DNA of 64,000 nt from Paenibacillus sp. IHBB 10380 (GCF_000949425.1 NZ_CP010976.1:2914001-2978000), one strand, 5' to 3'. Positions 44,830 to 53,059 are shown, counted from the stretch's first letter. Made by a program: numbers and translations. Notes: generated by a model not told the origin, from the letters alone.

Positions 44830-45285
44830 TTACTCACCTTCCCAGTTCCATAATCCCTGCTGCCCCTTAGCCGAGATCTGATCCGTTAGAGGTTTTACAT
44901 CAGCAAGTTCCCAAGCATAACGACCTTCACTGTAGTCACCAAAAATTCGTTCGTTGCTCGGATATCCCCCCCAAGTCTTTGATGTTGGGTTCCCTTTAAG
45001 GCAGACTATGCCATCTTCACCGGAAGGACGTGATATTTTATAACAATCTTCCAAATTTGCTATTGCTACGATTACCCCTGTAGGCAAATCATTAACGGTC
45101 AAGATTCCATGCTTTTGCAGAGTCATGTAAATCACTTCGTTCATCCAAGCGTCCTTATCGACTTTCTTACCAGCATGAATAGCCAACTCGCCTCGATGTT
45201 TAGTCTCCCAGCTGCGCGTTTCAAACTTCTTTTCCCCGAGTGCGATCAGCGTTGCCCAAGGCTGTATGATAGTTATAACCTTCAT
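44830..45285 (-). CDS. ASCH-domain protein
   Basis: The 151-residue protein has the ASCH (RNA/modified base-binding beta-barrel) pattern: IIQPWATLIALGEKKFETRSWETKHRGELAIHAGKK, TGVIVAIANLEDCYKI and FGDYSEGRYAWELADVKPL. Phage ASCH proteins are thought to bind RNA or modified nucleobases. The 4-base overlap with the upstream wHTH gene suggests an operon. Confidence 0.85.
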   Translation of the reverse strand: MKVITIIQPWATLIALGEKKFETRSWETKHRGELAIHAGKKVDKDAWMNEVIYMTLQKHGILTVNDLPTGVIVAIANLEDCYKISRPSGEDGIVCLKGNPTSKTWGGYPSNERIFGDYSEGRYAWELADVKPLTDQISAKGQQGLWNWEGE

Positions 45286-45896
45286 GACTTACCTCCCTTG
45301 ATAGGCTCAAACTTCCCAATATCATCCCCATAGCTACCCTTGTACACTTCCCGATCATGATCCCAACAACCTTGGCACATCCACTTTCCAGGAGCGAAAT
45401 CATGAAAATGAGGACGACTTAATTCCGCTACGATCTCTCCACACCAGTCGCACACTCCACCGTTTGAGTATGCAGCCTGTATCTTGGCATACTGTTCATC
45501 TGTCATTTGGATTTTTCCGACAACCGGAATTAATCCAATCACCCCGCAATCAAATGTTTCCGGTAGTCCAGTATAACCACGTACTTTGTAATCCTCTGTC
45601 AATTCATTCAGGTCAATTACTAGCCTGCCATCGATCAGTACAACTTCGAATTCTTTCAATTCAGGATTGTCCAACTTCCCCCGATCAATAACTCGGATTG
45701 TCCGTGGACTATCGCCTTTCGTGATATATCCCTTCAGGACCAGCTGCTCAAGCAGATGGAACGCCGTTGAAGATGATTGATAATCCATGTGCTCTGTGAT
45801 CTCCCTGACGGTAGGAGGATAGCCTTCTTTTCCAATAAATAATTTAATGAATTCCAACACCTCGGACTGACGCCTGGTTATTGGTTTGATGATCAT
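45282..45896 (-). CDS. LexA-like wHTH fused to zinc-ribbon domain
   Basis: From ATG 45896 (GGAG 7 bases upstream) the protein has 204 residues. The first 65 match the LexA DNA-binding domain (ITRRQSEVLEFIKLFIGKEGYPPTVREITEHMDYQSSSTAFHLLEQLVLKGYIT). The S24 autopeptidase domain of LexA is missing. Instead the C-terminal half holds CDWCGEIV and CQGCW, a probable Cys4 zinc site. It may bind SOS-box-like DNA or be a phage-specific regulator. Confidence 0.75.
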   Translation of the reverse strand: MIIKPITRRQSEVLEFIKLFIGKEGYPPTVREITEHMDYQSSSTAFHLLEQLVLKGYITKGDSPRTIRVIDRGKLDNPELKEFEVVLIDGRLVIDLNELTEDYKVRGYTGLPETFDCGVIGLIPVVGKIQMTDEQYAKIQAAYSNGGVCDWCGEIVAELSRPHFHDFAPGKWMCQGCWDHDREVYKGSYGDDIGKFEPIKGGKS

Positions 45897-45898
45897 GT

Positions 45899-46108
45899 TT
45901 AAACTCCTTCCTCTGCTCCTTCTAGGTGATCCAAGGGATACCACTTCCTCCGACCGGGTCCCGATCCAAACTTAACAGTATCTACGTTTTCAAACGCTAC
46001 TAGAGCCATATCGGATTGTGGCTTAACGTCGTAAACGTTTCCTATTCCCCACTCTGGGTGAATCTGATGCTCGACCTGTATCAGAACTTTGTCATCGTCT
46101 CGTGCCAT
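45899..46108 (-). CDS. Hypothetical small protein
   Basis: The 69 residues (MARDDDKVLIQVEHQIHPEWGIGNVYDVKPQSDMALVAFENVDTVKFGSGPGRRKWYPLDHL) form a probable small beta-barrel of the type often found in phage early operons. It lies 2 bases before the LexA-like gene. No family name can be given. Confidence 0.6.
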   Translation of the reverse strand: MARDDDKVLIQVEHQIHPEWGIGNVYDVKPQSDMALVAFENVDTVKFGSGPGRRKWYPLDHLEGAEEGV

Positions 46109-46114
46109 TACTTA

Positions 46115-46231
46115 TCACCTACCTTCAAACACTTCATTCCAACACTCATCACACAGCGGGGGCTCAATGGGCTTCCCCATACATCCACATTCACGCCCAG
46201 TACAGCAGTATTCAGGTACATAATCAGGAAT
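46115..46231 (-). CDS. Possible 38-residue zinc-knuckle protein with unclear start
   Basis: An open frame encodes PDYVPEYCCTGRECGCMGKP...PPLCDECWNEVFEGR, with CC, CGC and CxxC clusters typical of short phage Cys-rich proteins. There is no ATG, GTG or TTG upstream of the Cys region. The first possible initiator is ATT 46231, immediately after AAGGGGAG. It may use an unusual start or be a decayed gene. Confidence 0.35.
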   Translation of the reverse strand: MPDYVPEYCCTGRECGCMGKPIEPPLCDECWNEVFEGR

Positions 46232-46334
46232 CTCCCCTTAGTATTTGATTATTAAAAATATTTTTATTACATATAAAGTAATTAATAGATTAATGTGTAA
46301 TATATATACATATACCATTTAAAGGAGGATTCAC

Positions 46335-46817
46335 ATGAAAAAGTATATAGTTTCCTTATTGTCCGCTGCATTAATCTCTGGTGCGTTCTCGGCTGTTTCC
46401 TTTGCCGATAGTCCAACCAACTCCACCCGGCTTGAGAGTTTAGCAAACTTCACTCAATCGATAGGAGCAACTTCAGGCTGGCAAACCAAGAACAATATTC
46501 GGGCAAGAGTGTATACTGATGCCACTAGCTATGGGCCAGGTTCAAGGAACATTAATGTAACAGTAGAAAAATCCACTGTTGGTGCAGCCAGTTACCAAAT
46601 TTATGTTACGAGTCCAACTGGTACTGGGGGTATTAATGATATATATGGAACGATAGGATCTTCTCCAATCACTCATACGATACCTATTAGTAGTTTGTTA
46701 CCTATTAATGAGCAAGGTACGTTCACCGTAATGTTAAAAGTATATCAATATGCAAACTATGACGTATGGTTAGGTGATTGGGAAATACCTTCCTTTCCTG
46801 TTATAAGAACTAATTAA
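46335..46817 (+). CDS. Secreted beta-rich protein, plus-strand moron gene
   Basis: The 160 residues begin with a signal peptide (KKYIVSLLSAALISGAFSAVSFA-DS). A Gly/Ser/Thr-rich domain of alternating strands follows (NIRARVYTDATSYGPGSRNINVTVEKSTVGAASYQIYVTSP...), like an Ig-like or bacteriocin-type fold. AAAGGAGG lies 8 bases upstream. It is the only plus-strand gene in the early region and has an AT-rich promoter region and terminator of its own, so it may be expressed in the lysogen. Confidence 0.65.
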   Translation: MKKYIVSLLSAALISGAFSAVSFADSPTNSTRLESLANFTQSIGATSGWQTKNNIRARVYTDATSYGPGSRNINVTVEKSTVGAASYQIYVTSPTGTGGINDIYGTIGSSPITHTIPISSLLPINEQGTFTVMLKVYQYANYDVWLGDWEIPSFPVIRTN

Positions 46818-46825
46818 TTTTATTT

Positions 46826-46855
46826 GAGTCCTTGTTATGCAACTGACAAGGACTC
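46826..46855. terminator. Terminator shared by convergent genes
   Basis: GAGTCCTTGT and ACAAGGACTC flank TATGCAACTG: a 10-bp perfect stem between the plus-strand secreted-protein gene and the minus-strand gene ending at 46855. Confidence 0.8.
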
Positions 46856-47118
46856 TATATTGTATCCTTAAGACAGTTGTAAATATTGCGGTAATCAATG
46901 ACGTTTGATACACCTTTTTTATGGCATCCACTCTGTCTCATATATTCAAAGTCGGCTGAACCGCCGTCTTGTCCGGATTTGTCAATGATCGTCTGTAACT
47001 GCTTTGCATGCTCCGCCATCTGGGGTTTACTTCCCTCTAACGCGTGATTAACATAACCGTAGAAGTGTTTGCTCATAAGGGTAGACTTGATCTGCGCCTG
47101 CTTATTAGGTTGGCTCAT
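46855..47118 (-). CDS. Hypothetical helical protein
   Basis: The 87 residues (MSQPNKQAQIKSTLMSKHFYGYVNHALEGSKPQMAEHAKQLQTIIDKSGQDGG...) contain two probable helices and a C-terminal Cys pair. It overlaps the HNH gene by 4 bases. The family is unknown. Confidence 0.55.
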   Translation of the reverse strand: MSQPNKQAQIKSTLMSKHFYGYVNHALEGSKPQMAEHAKQLQTIIDKSGQDGGSADFEYMRQSGCHKKGVSNVIDYRNIYNCLKDTI

Positions 47119-47948
47119 TTCCCCACAATCTCCTTTGGTGTCCTTTTAATCCTGCGACCGCTATTCATCTTTTTTCGTTCACCGATTTTACCGTAGATAT
47201 CTGCCATAATAATGCCGGTCTTAGTCAATTCGGCATTATTAGAAAGTAAATTATTTTGATTTAAGCGGGCCAACTGCTTACGGGTCACCAAGGTCAAATT
47301 TTCTGATACTATATTTTGTTTGTTTTGATCAATGAATAATAAAGCATGACCTGGTGGTACTGGACCATTTACTTCTTCCCACATCACCTTATGTTTATGC
47401 CGCCATCTCTTTTGCCAAGGGCCGTCATCCTGTACTTTAACCAACACATAGCCGTCTCGATCAATTCTTTCATATCCAACTGGCTTGTAATTTAAAGCTG
47501 GCTGCCCTGGCTTAAAAGAGGTTCTATTTCCTCCAACGTTGTACAATCCTTTTGTCCCTTTGTTTGCCGGAGTGTCCCCTTTCCGGAAGCGACAATCCAC
47601 TCCGCTGACCAAACCGTGATTTTTTTTAAACGTATTCATTTGCCTGGCTGTGATCTGAAGACTAAACTCTTCATTGACAAGTTCAGCGAGTTCTTGATTT
47701 AAGCAGCCACCAACATTTTTCTTAATGAAATCCTTTTGCTCTTGTGTGAACAACCCTTCATCGCCGGTTATCCGTTTCCTTGGAACGTTACTTTTAATCT
47801 TGTGATTGGCTTTGTAGCTTTTGATCTGTCCTTCTGTGATGTCAGTCCCAAACCTATCATTAAACAATTTAGCAATTTCTTCGTTATACTTCCCTGAAGC
47901 AATTTCTTCGATGAATCTCTTCTGTTCCTTTGTATATTTATGAGTCAT
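47115..47948 (-). CDS. HNH endonuclease with N-terminal HTH-like repeats
   Basis: The 277-residue protein has two N-terminal repeats of a helix-turn-helix type (YTKEQKRFIEEIASGKYNEEIAKLFNDRFGTDITEGQIKSYKANHKI and FTQEQKDFIKKNVGGCLNQELAELVNEEFSLQITARQMNTFKKNHGL). The HNH-type domain near 170-240 is WRHKHKVMWEEVNGPVPPGHALLFIDQNKQNIVSENL. It resembles phage-borne homing-type nucleases. No intron or interrupted gene is visible next to it. It has no RuvC domain, so it is not IscB. Confidence 0.8.
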   Translation of the reverse strand: MTHKYTKEQKRFIEEIASGKYNEEIAKLFNDRFGTDITEGQIKSYKANHKIKSNVPRKRITGDEGLFTQEQKDFIKKNVGGCLNQELAELVNEEFSLQITARQMNTFKKNHGLVSGVDCRFRKGDTPANKGTKGLYNVGGNRTSFKPGQPALNYKPVGYERIDRDGYVLVKVQDDGPWQKRWRHKHKVMWEEVNGPVPPGHALLFIDQNKQNIVSENLTLVTRKQLARLNQNNLLSNNAELTKTGIIMADIYGKIGERKKMNSGRRIKRTPKEIVGK

Positions 47949-47951
47949 TTT

Positions 47952-48182
47952 CTACCCCTCTAGCATCTTAGGCAGTTCAGTATTTGCATTCATCCTGTCA
48001 TCGATAAGCTTTCTGCCCTCCAGCACCAATGATCCGTTCGCTATGATCTGAGAAGCTACACCCGTTATGGATTTAGCTCTATTCATTTCCTCTACTAGCT
48101 TTTCGCCAGTCAATTCCTCATCACCTAAACGTTCGAGTTGTGCAAATAAGTGATCATTCAAATCTTTCAAAGTGTTTTTCAT
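47952..48182 (-). CDS. Conserved small phage protein
   Basis: ATG 48182 has GGGGGTG 6 to 7 bases upstream. The 76 residues (MKNTLKDLNDHLFAQLERLGDEELTGEKLVEEMNRAKSITGVASQIIANGSLVLEGRKLIDD) fit a short helical protein that is frequent in Firmicutes and proteobacterial phage replication operons. The function is unknown. It lies 3 bases before the HNH gene. Confidence 0.65.
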   Translation of the reverse strand: MKNTLKDLNDHLFAQLERLGDEELTGEKLVEEMNRAKSITGVASQIIANGSLVLEGRKLIDDRMNANTELPKMLEG

Positions 48183-48245
48183 GTTCACACCCCCAATGAT
48201 TGAAGTTCCGGATCCCCGTGACCCAGTTTGTAAAGAAGAAGCAGC

Positions 48246-49358
48246 CTAAGCTGCTCCACCATCTTTAATTAGCCCTTTAACGCGATCCTTGTATTTCTTC
48301 CACTGTGTATTTAGTTGCCCACTCGTCACGCCGTTAGCAGCAGCTAGAATCATCCAGGTCTTACCTTCTTTACGACGTTGTTCGAGCAAGTTCGGGAAAT
48401 CAAGAGCTATATCCGGGAATATAGGCCGGTTCGTGAGAATGAATTCCTCAACCACTTCGTTATCAATTTCAACCACTACCGATGGATCAACATTAGAACC
48501 AGTATTTTCACTAGATTCGCTGCTATCATGACTTTGAGCACCCTCGTTGTATTTATCCTCGCCATTTGGACCTATTGGATCCTCGAATTCTATTTCTTGC
48601 TTGCCAGTGGAATCATTGTCTTCCTGCATCCAGTCCGGAAGATCGGAACAAGCATCAGTACCAGGTTCAGCTTCTCCTTCACTTTCTCCATTTCCATGAT
48701 TTTCTTCTGCAGGAGTATCACCAGTCTGAATTTCTTCACCTTCAGTGATCACTGCTTCAACATCTTGGTTATCCTTGGCTGCTGGTTCCGGTTGAACCTT
48801 CCCCTTACGCCATTCATCCCATTTAGCAGCTAATGGTGCCACACGCTTCCGGTACTCATCTACCATCATTACAAAGATACCAACACCCATATCTTCTTCA
48901 CCAGCAAGCTTCAGGTAAGTGTCGCCTTCAGACAGACGTCCCGTAATCTCGATAAAATCATGATCTAAATCATCATAGTCTGGAGCCATCCCACTTAAGA
49001 TAAAATCATTGATGATGTTAAGTTCGATTGCCACCGGCTCTTCTTTAGTTTCTATTCTCTCGGGAGGTAATCCCAAATCTAAAGAAAGTTGTTCACCTTC
49101 TGGCTTAGCTACTGAGACAACGCCGCTACTATCGATCGCATACCTGGTAATCGGCTTGCCAGTAACTGCATTTTTCAGAATTTTATACGTAACAATCTGC
49201 GAATCTAGACCGCCCATCACCTTTTGTTCTAACATGCTTTGAAGTATGTTGTACTGCCCCTCTAATTCGGATGCAGAAATACTGATAGTAACTTCTGTTT
49301 CTTCTGGTGATTTCAGATTCACCTTTTTAACTATTCCTTTAAAATTAACAAAGCCCAT
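48246..49358 (-). CDS. Hypothetical protein with long acidic linker
   Basis: The 370-residue protein has an N-terminal beta-domain (residues 1-75, VNFKGIVKKVNLKSPEETEVTISISASELEGQ...) and a helical middle. A highly acidic disordered linker follows (about 205-285: EEIQTGDTPAEENHGNGESEGEAEPGTDACS...). At the C-terminus is a helical HTH-like part (LEQRRKEGKTWMILAAANGVTSGQLNTQWKKYKDRVKGLI). It sits just upstream of the resolvase gene. It may be an ssDNA-associated or recombination protein; this is inferred from context. Confidence 0.6.
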   Translation of the reverse strand: MGFVNFKGIVKKVNLKSPEETEVTISISASELEGQYNILQSMLEQKVMGGLDSQIVTYKILKNAVTGKPITRYAIDSSGVVSVAKPEGEQLSLDLGLPPERIETKEEPVAIELNIINDFILSGMAPDYDDLDHDFIEITGRLSEGDTYLKLAGEEDMGVGIFVMMVDEYRKRVAPLAAKWDEWRKGKVQPEPAAKDNQDVEAVITEGEEIQTGDTPAEENHGNGESEGEAEPGTDACSDLPDWMQEDNDSTGKQEIEFEDPIGPNGEDKYNEGAQSHDSSESSENTGSNVDPSVVVEIDNEVVEEFILTNRPIFPDIALDFPNLLEQRRKEGKTWMILAAANGVTSGQLNTQWKKYKDRVKGLIKDGGAA

Positions 49359-49360
49359 AT

Positions 49361-49894
49361 TTACGCCACTCCCTTAATAAATTTTTGGTGATACGCCCAG
49401 CAAAGTGCGATAGCGTCCGATGGATCAAAGAGACGTTCTTTAACATCGCCTGCTTTATACTTGCCTTTCGGATGGTTAAGCTTGTACAACACCGGCACAG
49501 CAATTTCGTCATAGTCTAGATCAAATAGCATCTGCATTTCGAATGCCACGGTTTCCTTATCTGCGTTACCCTTACCCGTCTGCAGCTTAAGCTCTGTCGG
49601 TCGTATTCCTTCAACTGGCTTTCCAAGATGGAGCGCTGCTAGCGTGACCATGGAATATGCTCCAACAAGTGCCAATACACTATTTGCGTTCTTGAAGTGA
49701 ACCGGACGTTCCAACACCACCATATCTGGTTCTTCATGCTCGATCAGTCGAAAAGTATCTTGGTAGATTGCATCTAACACATGTGGCATTTTGATGTTTG
49801 AATAATCTCTAACTCCGAAGTCAATAGGCTTTCCGTTTTGCATTGTGGCCCATCCTGCGGAGTTGGTGCCGTGATCTATTCCCATTGTTTTCAT
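49361..49894 (-). CDS. RuvC-like Holliday junction resolvase
   Basis: The 177-residue protein has the RNase H fold of RuvC. Catalytic acidic residues are visible as MGIDHGTNSAGWA (Asp), VVLERP (Glu) and DPSDAIALCWA (Asp). Poxvirus A22/RuvC-like proteins of this size resolve replication and recombination intermediates in phages. The start has AGGAG 10 bases upstream and lies 74 bases inside the preceding gene. Confidence 0.83.
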   Translation of the reverse strand: MKTMGIDHGTNSAGWATMQNGKPIDFGVRDYSNIKMPHVLDAIYQDTFRLIEHEEPDMVVLERPVHFKNANSVLALVGAYSMVTLAALHLGKPVEGIRPTELKLQTGKGNADKETVAFEMQMLFDLDYDEIAVPVLYKLNHPKGKYKAGDVKERLFDPSDAIALCWAYHQKFIKGVA

Positions 49895-50033
49895 GCGATT
49901 GCTTCTCCTCTTTCTGTTTTGGTTTTATCCACTCGTGAAGCATGTATACCTCACCGATCTGCCGACCTTTATCGTCATAGATCAATTCCCATGGGATGTC
50001 CTGAAAAAATGGATCAACCGACTTTGGTTTCAT
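49821..50033 (-). CDS. Hypothetical small protein overlapping resolvase
   Basis: ATG 50033 gives 70 residues: KPKSVDPFFQDIPWELIYDDKGRQIGEVYMLHEWIKPKQKEEKQS, then a basic tail encoded inside the resolvase gene. The long overlap is unusual, so either start may be later. No family is recognised. Confidence 0.5.
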   Translation of the reverse strand: MKPKSVDPFFQDIPWELIYDDKGRQIGEVYMLHEWIKPKQKEEKQSHENNGNRSRHQLRRMGHNAKRKAY

Positions 50034-50217
50034 TCCGAACCCCACCTCTACTGTCACAAATCACCGACTCGAATTCTGCAATTCCCTCGAGTAACACCGA
50101 AGGATCAATTTCCTCAAATTCTGTCTCCAGCTCATCATGAGTTGGAACTTGTCCGGTGTACATGAAGCGCATCTTCATGTACTCATAAACGGACCAACAA
50201 CTCCACGGCCCGCTCAT
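50014..50217 (-). CDS. Hypothetical small acidic protein
   Basis: ATG 50217 overlaps the stop of the previous gene (ATGA). The 67 residues (SGPWSCWSVYEYMKMRFMYTGQVPTHDELETEFEEIDPSVLLEGIAEFESVICDS) contain aromatic and acidic helices. The role is unknown. Confidence 0.5.
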   Translation of the reverse strand: MSGPWSCWSVYEYMKMRFMYTGQVPTHDELETEFEEIDPSVLLEGIAEFESVICDSRGGVRNETKVG

Positions 50218-50372
50218 GCGCCCCACCGTAGGGTGCGTACCTGCCCTTTATTCTTACTGACAATGATCATTTGCTTGCCGTCATCACGTTCAACATACCA
50301 ACTTTTCGGATCAAGTTTTTTCCTTGCCATCTCAAGCTTCTGTCGTCTTGTTGGCTTCATTAAATGCTTCAT
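50214..50372 (-). CDS. DUF6906-like 52-residue protein
   Basis: ATG 50372 has GGGGGA 5 bases upstream. KPTRRQKLEMARKKLDPKSWYVERDDGKQMIIVSKNKGQVRTL matches the pattern of short basic phage proteins (P-T-R-x-Q-K, L-x-P-x-x-W, V-x-x-D) annotated as DUF6906. It starts 10 bases after the DnaB stop and overlaps the next gene by 4 bases. The function is unknown. Confidence 0.65.
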   Translation of the reverse strand: MKHLMKPTRRQKLEMARKKLDPKSWYVERDDGKQMIIVSKNKGQVRTLRWGA

Positions 50373-50382
50373 ATGGTTCCCC

Positions 50383-51786
50383 CTAATTCGCCCACCAGCG
50401 TTTATTTGTATCCTTCACATCAGGTAGTTTTGGTTGGGTGTCGTGCGCCCGTTCGTAATTCACAAATTTATTGAAGTTCTTCAGGAATACGAGCTCTACT
50501 GTTCCGACTGGACCATTACGCTGCTTAGCGATAATAATTTCGATGATGTTCTTTTTCTCGGTATCAGCATTGTAGTAATCATCCCGATACAAGAAAGCAA
50601 CAATGTCTGCATCTTGCTCGATAGATCCTGACTCTCTTAAATCACTCATCATTGGGCGCTTATCTTGGCGTTGCTCTACTCCCCTACTTAGCTGGGATAA
50701 TGCAACCACCGGCACTTCCAGTTCCCTAGCAATCTGCTTCAATGTACGAGAGATTTCAGACACTTCTTGCTGTCTATTTTCCCCGCGTTTACCGGAGCCA
50801 GCGATCAGCTGCAAGTAATCGATAACGATAAGACCTAGCCCATGCTTTTTCTTCAACCTGCGACATTTATTACGGATCTCCTGAACGTTTAAAACCGGAG
50901 AGTCATCGATGAAGATATTTGTTTCTCCTAAGATACCGACTGCGATCGCTGTCTTTTCCCAATCCCCGTCCTCATATTTGCCTGTTTTGATTTTACTGGC
51001 ATCCAGATTACCCTCTGCACTGACCATCCGATCTCCTAGTTGCCTATCTGACATCTCTAGGCTGAATAATGCCACGGTCTCTTTCGTCTTAACTGCAACA
51101 TTCTTAGCTATATTAAGTGCAAATGCTGTCTTACCAACGGAAGGCCTAGCGGCAACAATGATTAATTCCCCATCCTGAAATCCAGCCGTCATATTATCCA
51201 GATCATCGAACCCTGTTGCAATTCCCGTTACATTTCCATTGTCCTTATTGGCAAAACGTTGTTCTATTCCGTCGTAAACATCCATCATCACTTCACGTAT
51301 CGGCTTGAATTCTTGAGCAGGTGCAGCTTGATCTGAAAGTTTTGCAGCAACTACTTGCATACTGGCGATAACTTGCTGCACATCGCCACTCTCAACCGCA
51401 TCAATGAACTGTTTCCGAGCCGCATCGATAAGCTGACGCAACAGGTACTTATCTTGCAAAATGACAACGTACTGGTCGATATTAGCTGCCGTAGGAACAG
51501 AGTGAGCAACTCGGGCTAAGTAACTCACCCCACCAATTGTCTCTAGTTGTCCATGATCCTCCAGACGGGACGTTAAGGTTACAATGTCTATTGACTCGCC
51601 TGCTTCAAACAATTCAAGCATCGATTCATAGATAATCCTGTGCGGTGAGCTGAAAAATGCCTTGGGTTTCAGTATCGATGCTTCTTCCATAGCTGCTGGA
51701 TCGATCAAGACGGCCCCTAAGACAGATGTTTCAGCGTCCTGGCTATTTGGAGGTTCAATCTTCTCTAGTTCTGCTAAGCTTCGCAT
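50383..51786 (-). CDS. dnaB: Replicative DNA helicase DnaB
   Basis: The 467-residue DnaB-type helicase has an N-terminal domain (PPNSQDAETSVLGAVLIDPAAMEEA...). Its RecA-like motor has Walker A ARPSVGKTAFALNIA, SLEMSDRQLGDRM, Walker B GLIVIDYLQLI and the arginine-containing AKQRNGPVGTVELVFLKNFNKFVNYER end. It is full-length, so the phage can replace or recruit beside the host helicase. The loader gene overlaps it upstream. Confidence 0.95.
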   Translation of the reverse strand: MRSLAELEKIEPPNSQDAETSVLGAVLIDPAAMEEASILKPKAFFSSPHRIIYESMLELFEAGESIDIVTLTSRLEDHGQLETIGGVSYLARVAHSVPTAANIDQYVVILQDKYLLRQLIDAARKQFIDAVESGDVQQVIASMQVVAAKLSDQAAPAQEFKPIREVMMDVYDGIEQRFANKDNGNVTGIATGFDDLDNMTAGFQDGELIIVAARPSVGKTAFALNIAKNVAVKTKETVALFSLEMSDRQLGDRMVSAEGNLDASKIKTGKYEDGDWEKTAIAVGILGETNIFIDDSPVLNVQEIRNKCRRLKKKHGLGLIVIDYLQLIAGSGKRGENRQQEVSEISRTLKQIARELEVPVVALSQLSRGVEQRQDKRPMMSDLRESGSIEQDADIVAFLYRDDYYNADTEKKNIIEIIIAKQRNGPVGTVELVFLKNFNKFVNYERAHDTQPKLPDVKDTNKRWWAN

Positions 51787-52099
51787 GAAGTGCCTCCCTC
51801 ATTCCTGCTGGTGGTGGACACGCAGCCTTTTCCCAAAGTTCTAGTTTTGCAAGATGTGTCTGTGTTTCAGCTTTGAGCCGATCATACTCTTGCTGCTCAG
51901 GAAGCTTGCCACGAATCTGTGAAATGATGGGAGGAAAGTCATTAGTCAAAATGTGTACCTCAACATTTTTCAAAGCGACTGGATAAGGGAAATCGTGTAG
52001 TTTCTTCAAGTGAAAATCTATGTTTTCATCACTCGTATCAAACCAAGAATAGTTTTTTTTGATGGCAATCAACAGCGCTGCAACCTCACCTCTATGCAC
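51755..52099 (-). CDS. G39P-like helicase loader
   Basis: The 114 residues fit the SPP1 G39P type: LLIAIKKNYSWFDTSDENIDFHLKKLHDFPYPVALKNVEVHILTNDFPPIISQIRGKL, followed by a flexible charged tail. In SPP1 this protein binds the replicative helicase G40P and delivers it to the origin-bound initiator. It lies between the initiator and dnaB genes, overlapping both, exactly as expected. Confidence 0.75.
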   Translation of the reverse strand: MHRGEVAALLIAIKKNYSWFDTSDENIDFHLKKLHDFPYPVALKNVEVHILTNDFPPIISQIRGKLPEQQEYDRLKAETQTHLAKLELWEKAACPPPAGMREALHAKLSRTRED

Positions 52100-53018
52100 G
52101 TTTTGCTTCCTCCTCTCTCATGATGGATTCCAATCTTTCAATCTCCTGCTGTTGTTTGGTCTTTCGTTTTGATGGCTCCGGCGCTCTCGGGGCGACTCCA
52201 ACGATCGGTGCGTTGGTAGTTTGAGAGTTTAACCAGGCTTCTTCGATTGCGTCCACGTAGTATAAAAAACTGGAAGGAAGCTTAAATCTACTTCCTTCAC
52301 GCTTGCGCTTTTCCTCAAGGAGGAACGTCATAGTTTGGATGGTAAAAGGGCTAGGCATACCTCCGGCGACCATCTTACCCATGGCTTCACGCTCTCGTGG
52401 TTTTACATGAAAATCAAACTTGCCGTGCAATTTGGAATAAGCGTTTAAAATACCAATCATTCCATCTGCTTTTGAATCTTCTGAAAATCCTTCTGTAAAC
52501 TCAGTAGTGATAGGAGTAGTAATAATAAGGTCTTTTATAATATCTTTATTAGAGTGGACATTTTTGTCCAAGAGAGTAGACATATCTGTCTCTTCTCTAC
52601 CCTCCAGAGTAGACATATCTGTCTCTTCTCTACCCTCCAGAGTGGACATATCTGTCTCTTCTCTTTCTCCAGAGTGGACATTTTTGTCCATCTTATTTCG
52701 ATATTTTTTAGAGTTTCTAACGGTGAAAATAAGACCATAGGGTGCTCTAGTGACTCGTATATAACCATGCTCTTCGAGCGTGTCAATCCATCTTGAAATT
52801 GTCTTCTTAGCCACTCCGAACTGTTCTGATAGATCTTCAAGTTTGATAGGCTTATTCCCAAGGACAATGCCCCAAGATACCCCTTCCTCATCTTCCTTAT
52901 CTTTGGTTACGGAGCTGATGCACCAAAGGAATAGCCATATCGCTGTGCTTATTTTGTTGTAATGTTCTGGCTCCAATAACCCGGAATATATCGGAAAAGG
53001 GTAACTATCTCTGGGCAT
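52092..53018 (-). CDS. Phage replication initiator (wHTH; origin within gene)
   Basis: ATG 53018, nine bases after GGGG, gives 308 residues. The N-terminal winged helix (SWGIVLGNKPIKLEDLSEQFGVAKKTISRWIDTLEEHGYIRVTRAPYGL) is typical of phage O/replisome-organiser proteins. A tandem 11-residue repeat (DMSTLEGREET) follows, and a C-terminal DnaD/DnaC-interaction-like helical domain (GKFDFHVKPREREAMGKMVAGG...FLEEKRKREGSRFKLPSSFLYYVDAIEEA). The repeat arises from DNA dyads at 52555-52690, a likely origin. Confidence 0.82.
   Translation of the reverse strand: MPRDSYPFPIYSGLLEPEHYNKISTAIWLFLWCISSVTKDKEDEEGVSWGIVLGNKPIKLEDLSEQFGVAKKTISRWIDTLEEHGYIRVTRAPYGLIFTVRNSKKYRNKMDKNVHSGEREETDMSTLEGREETDMSTLEGREETDMSTLLDKNVHSNKDIIKDLIITTPITTEFTEGFSEDSKADGMIGILNAYSKLHGKFDFHVKPREREAMGKMVAGGMPSPFTIQTMTFLLEEKRKREGSRFKLPSSFLYYVDAIEEAWLNSQTTNAPIVGVAPRAPEPSKRKTKQQQEIERLESIMREEEAKRA
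52555..52690. repeat. Iteron array with dyads, candidate replication origin
   Basis: Five dyads of the form TRGACA-N4-TGTCYM start at 52555, 52577, 52610, 52643 and 52675. The outer two are perfect (TGGACA-TTTT-TGTCCA); the inner three are AGACA-TATC-TGTCT in 32- to 33-bp direct repeats. The array lies in the initiator gene, like lambda ori within O, and an AT-rich stretch (52520-52550) flanks it. Confidence 0.65.
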
Positions 53019-53059
53019 ACTCTTCATCCCCTGCCTATAATACTTATACCTATCAAATC

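Noticed and set aside
47115..47948. HNH protein considered as the IscB partner of the RNA at 59595
   Set aside because: It has HTH repeats and an HNH-like domain but no RuvC parts or bridge helix, and lies 12 kb away.
52555..52690. CRISPR array
   Set aside because: Units are back-to-back 33-bp repeats inside a coding frame without unique spacers.
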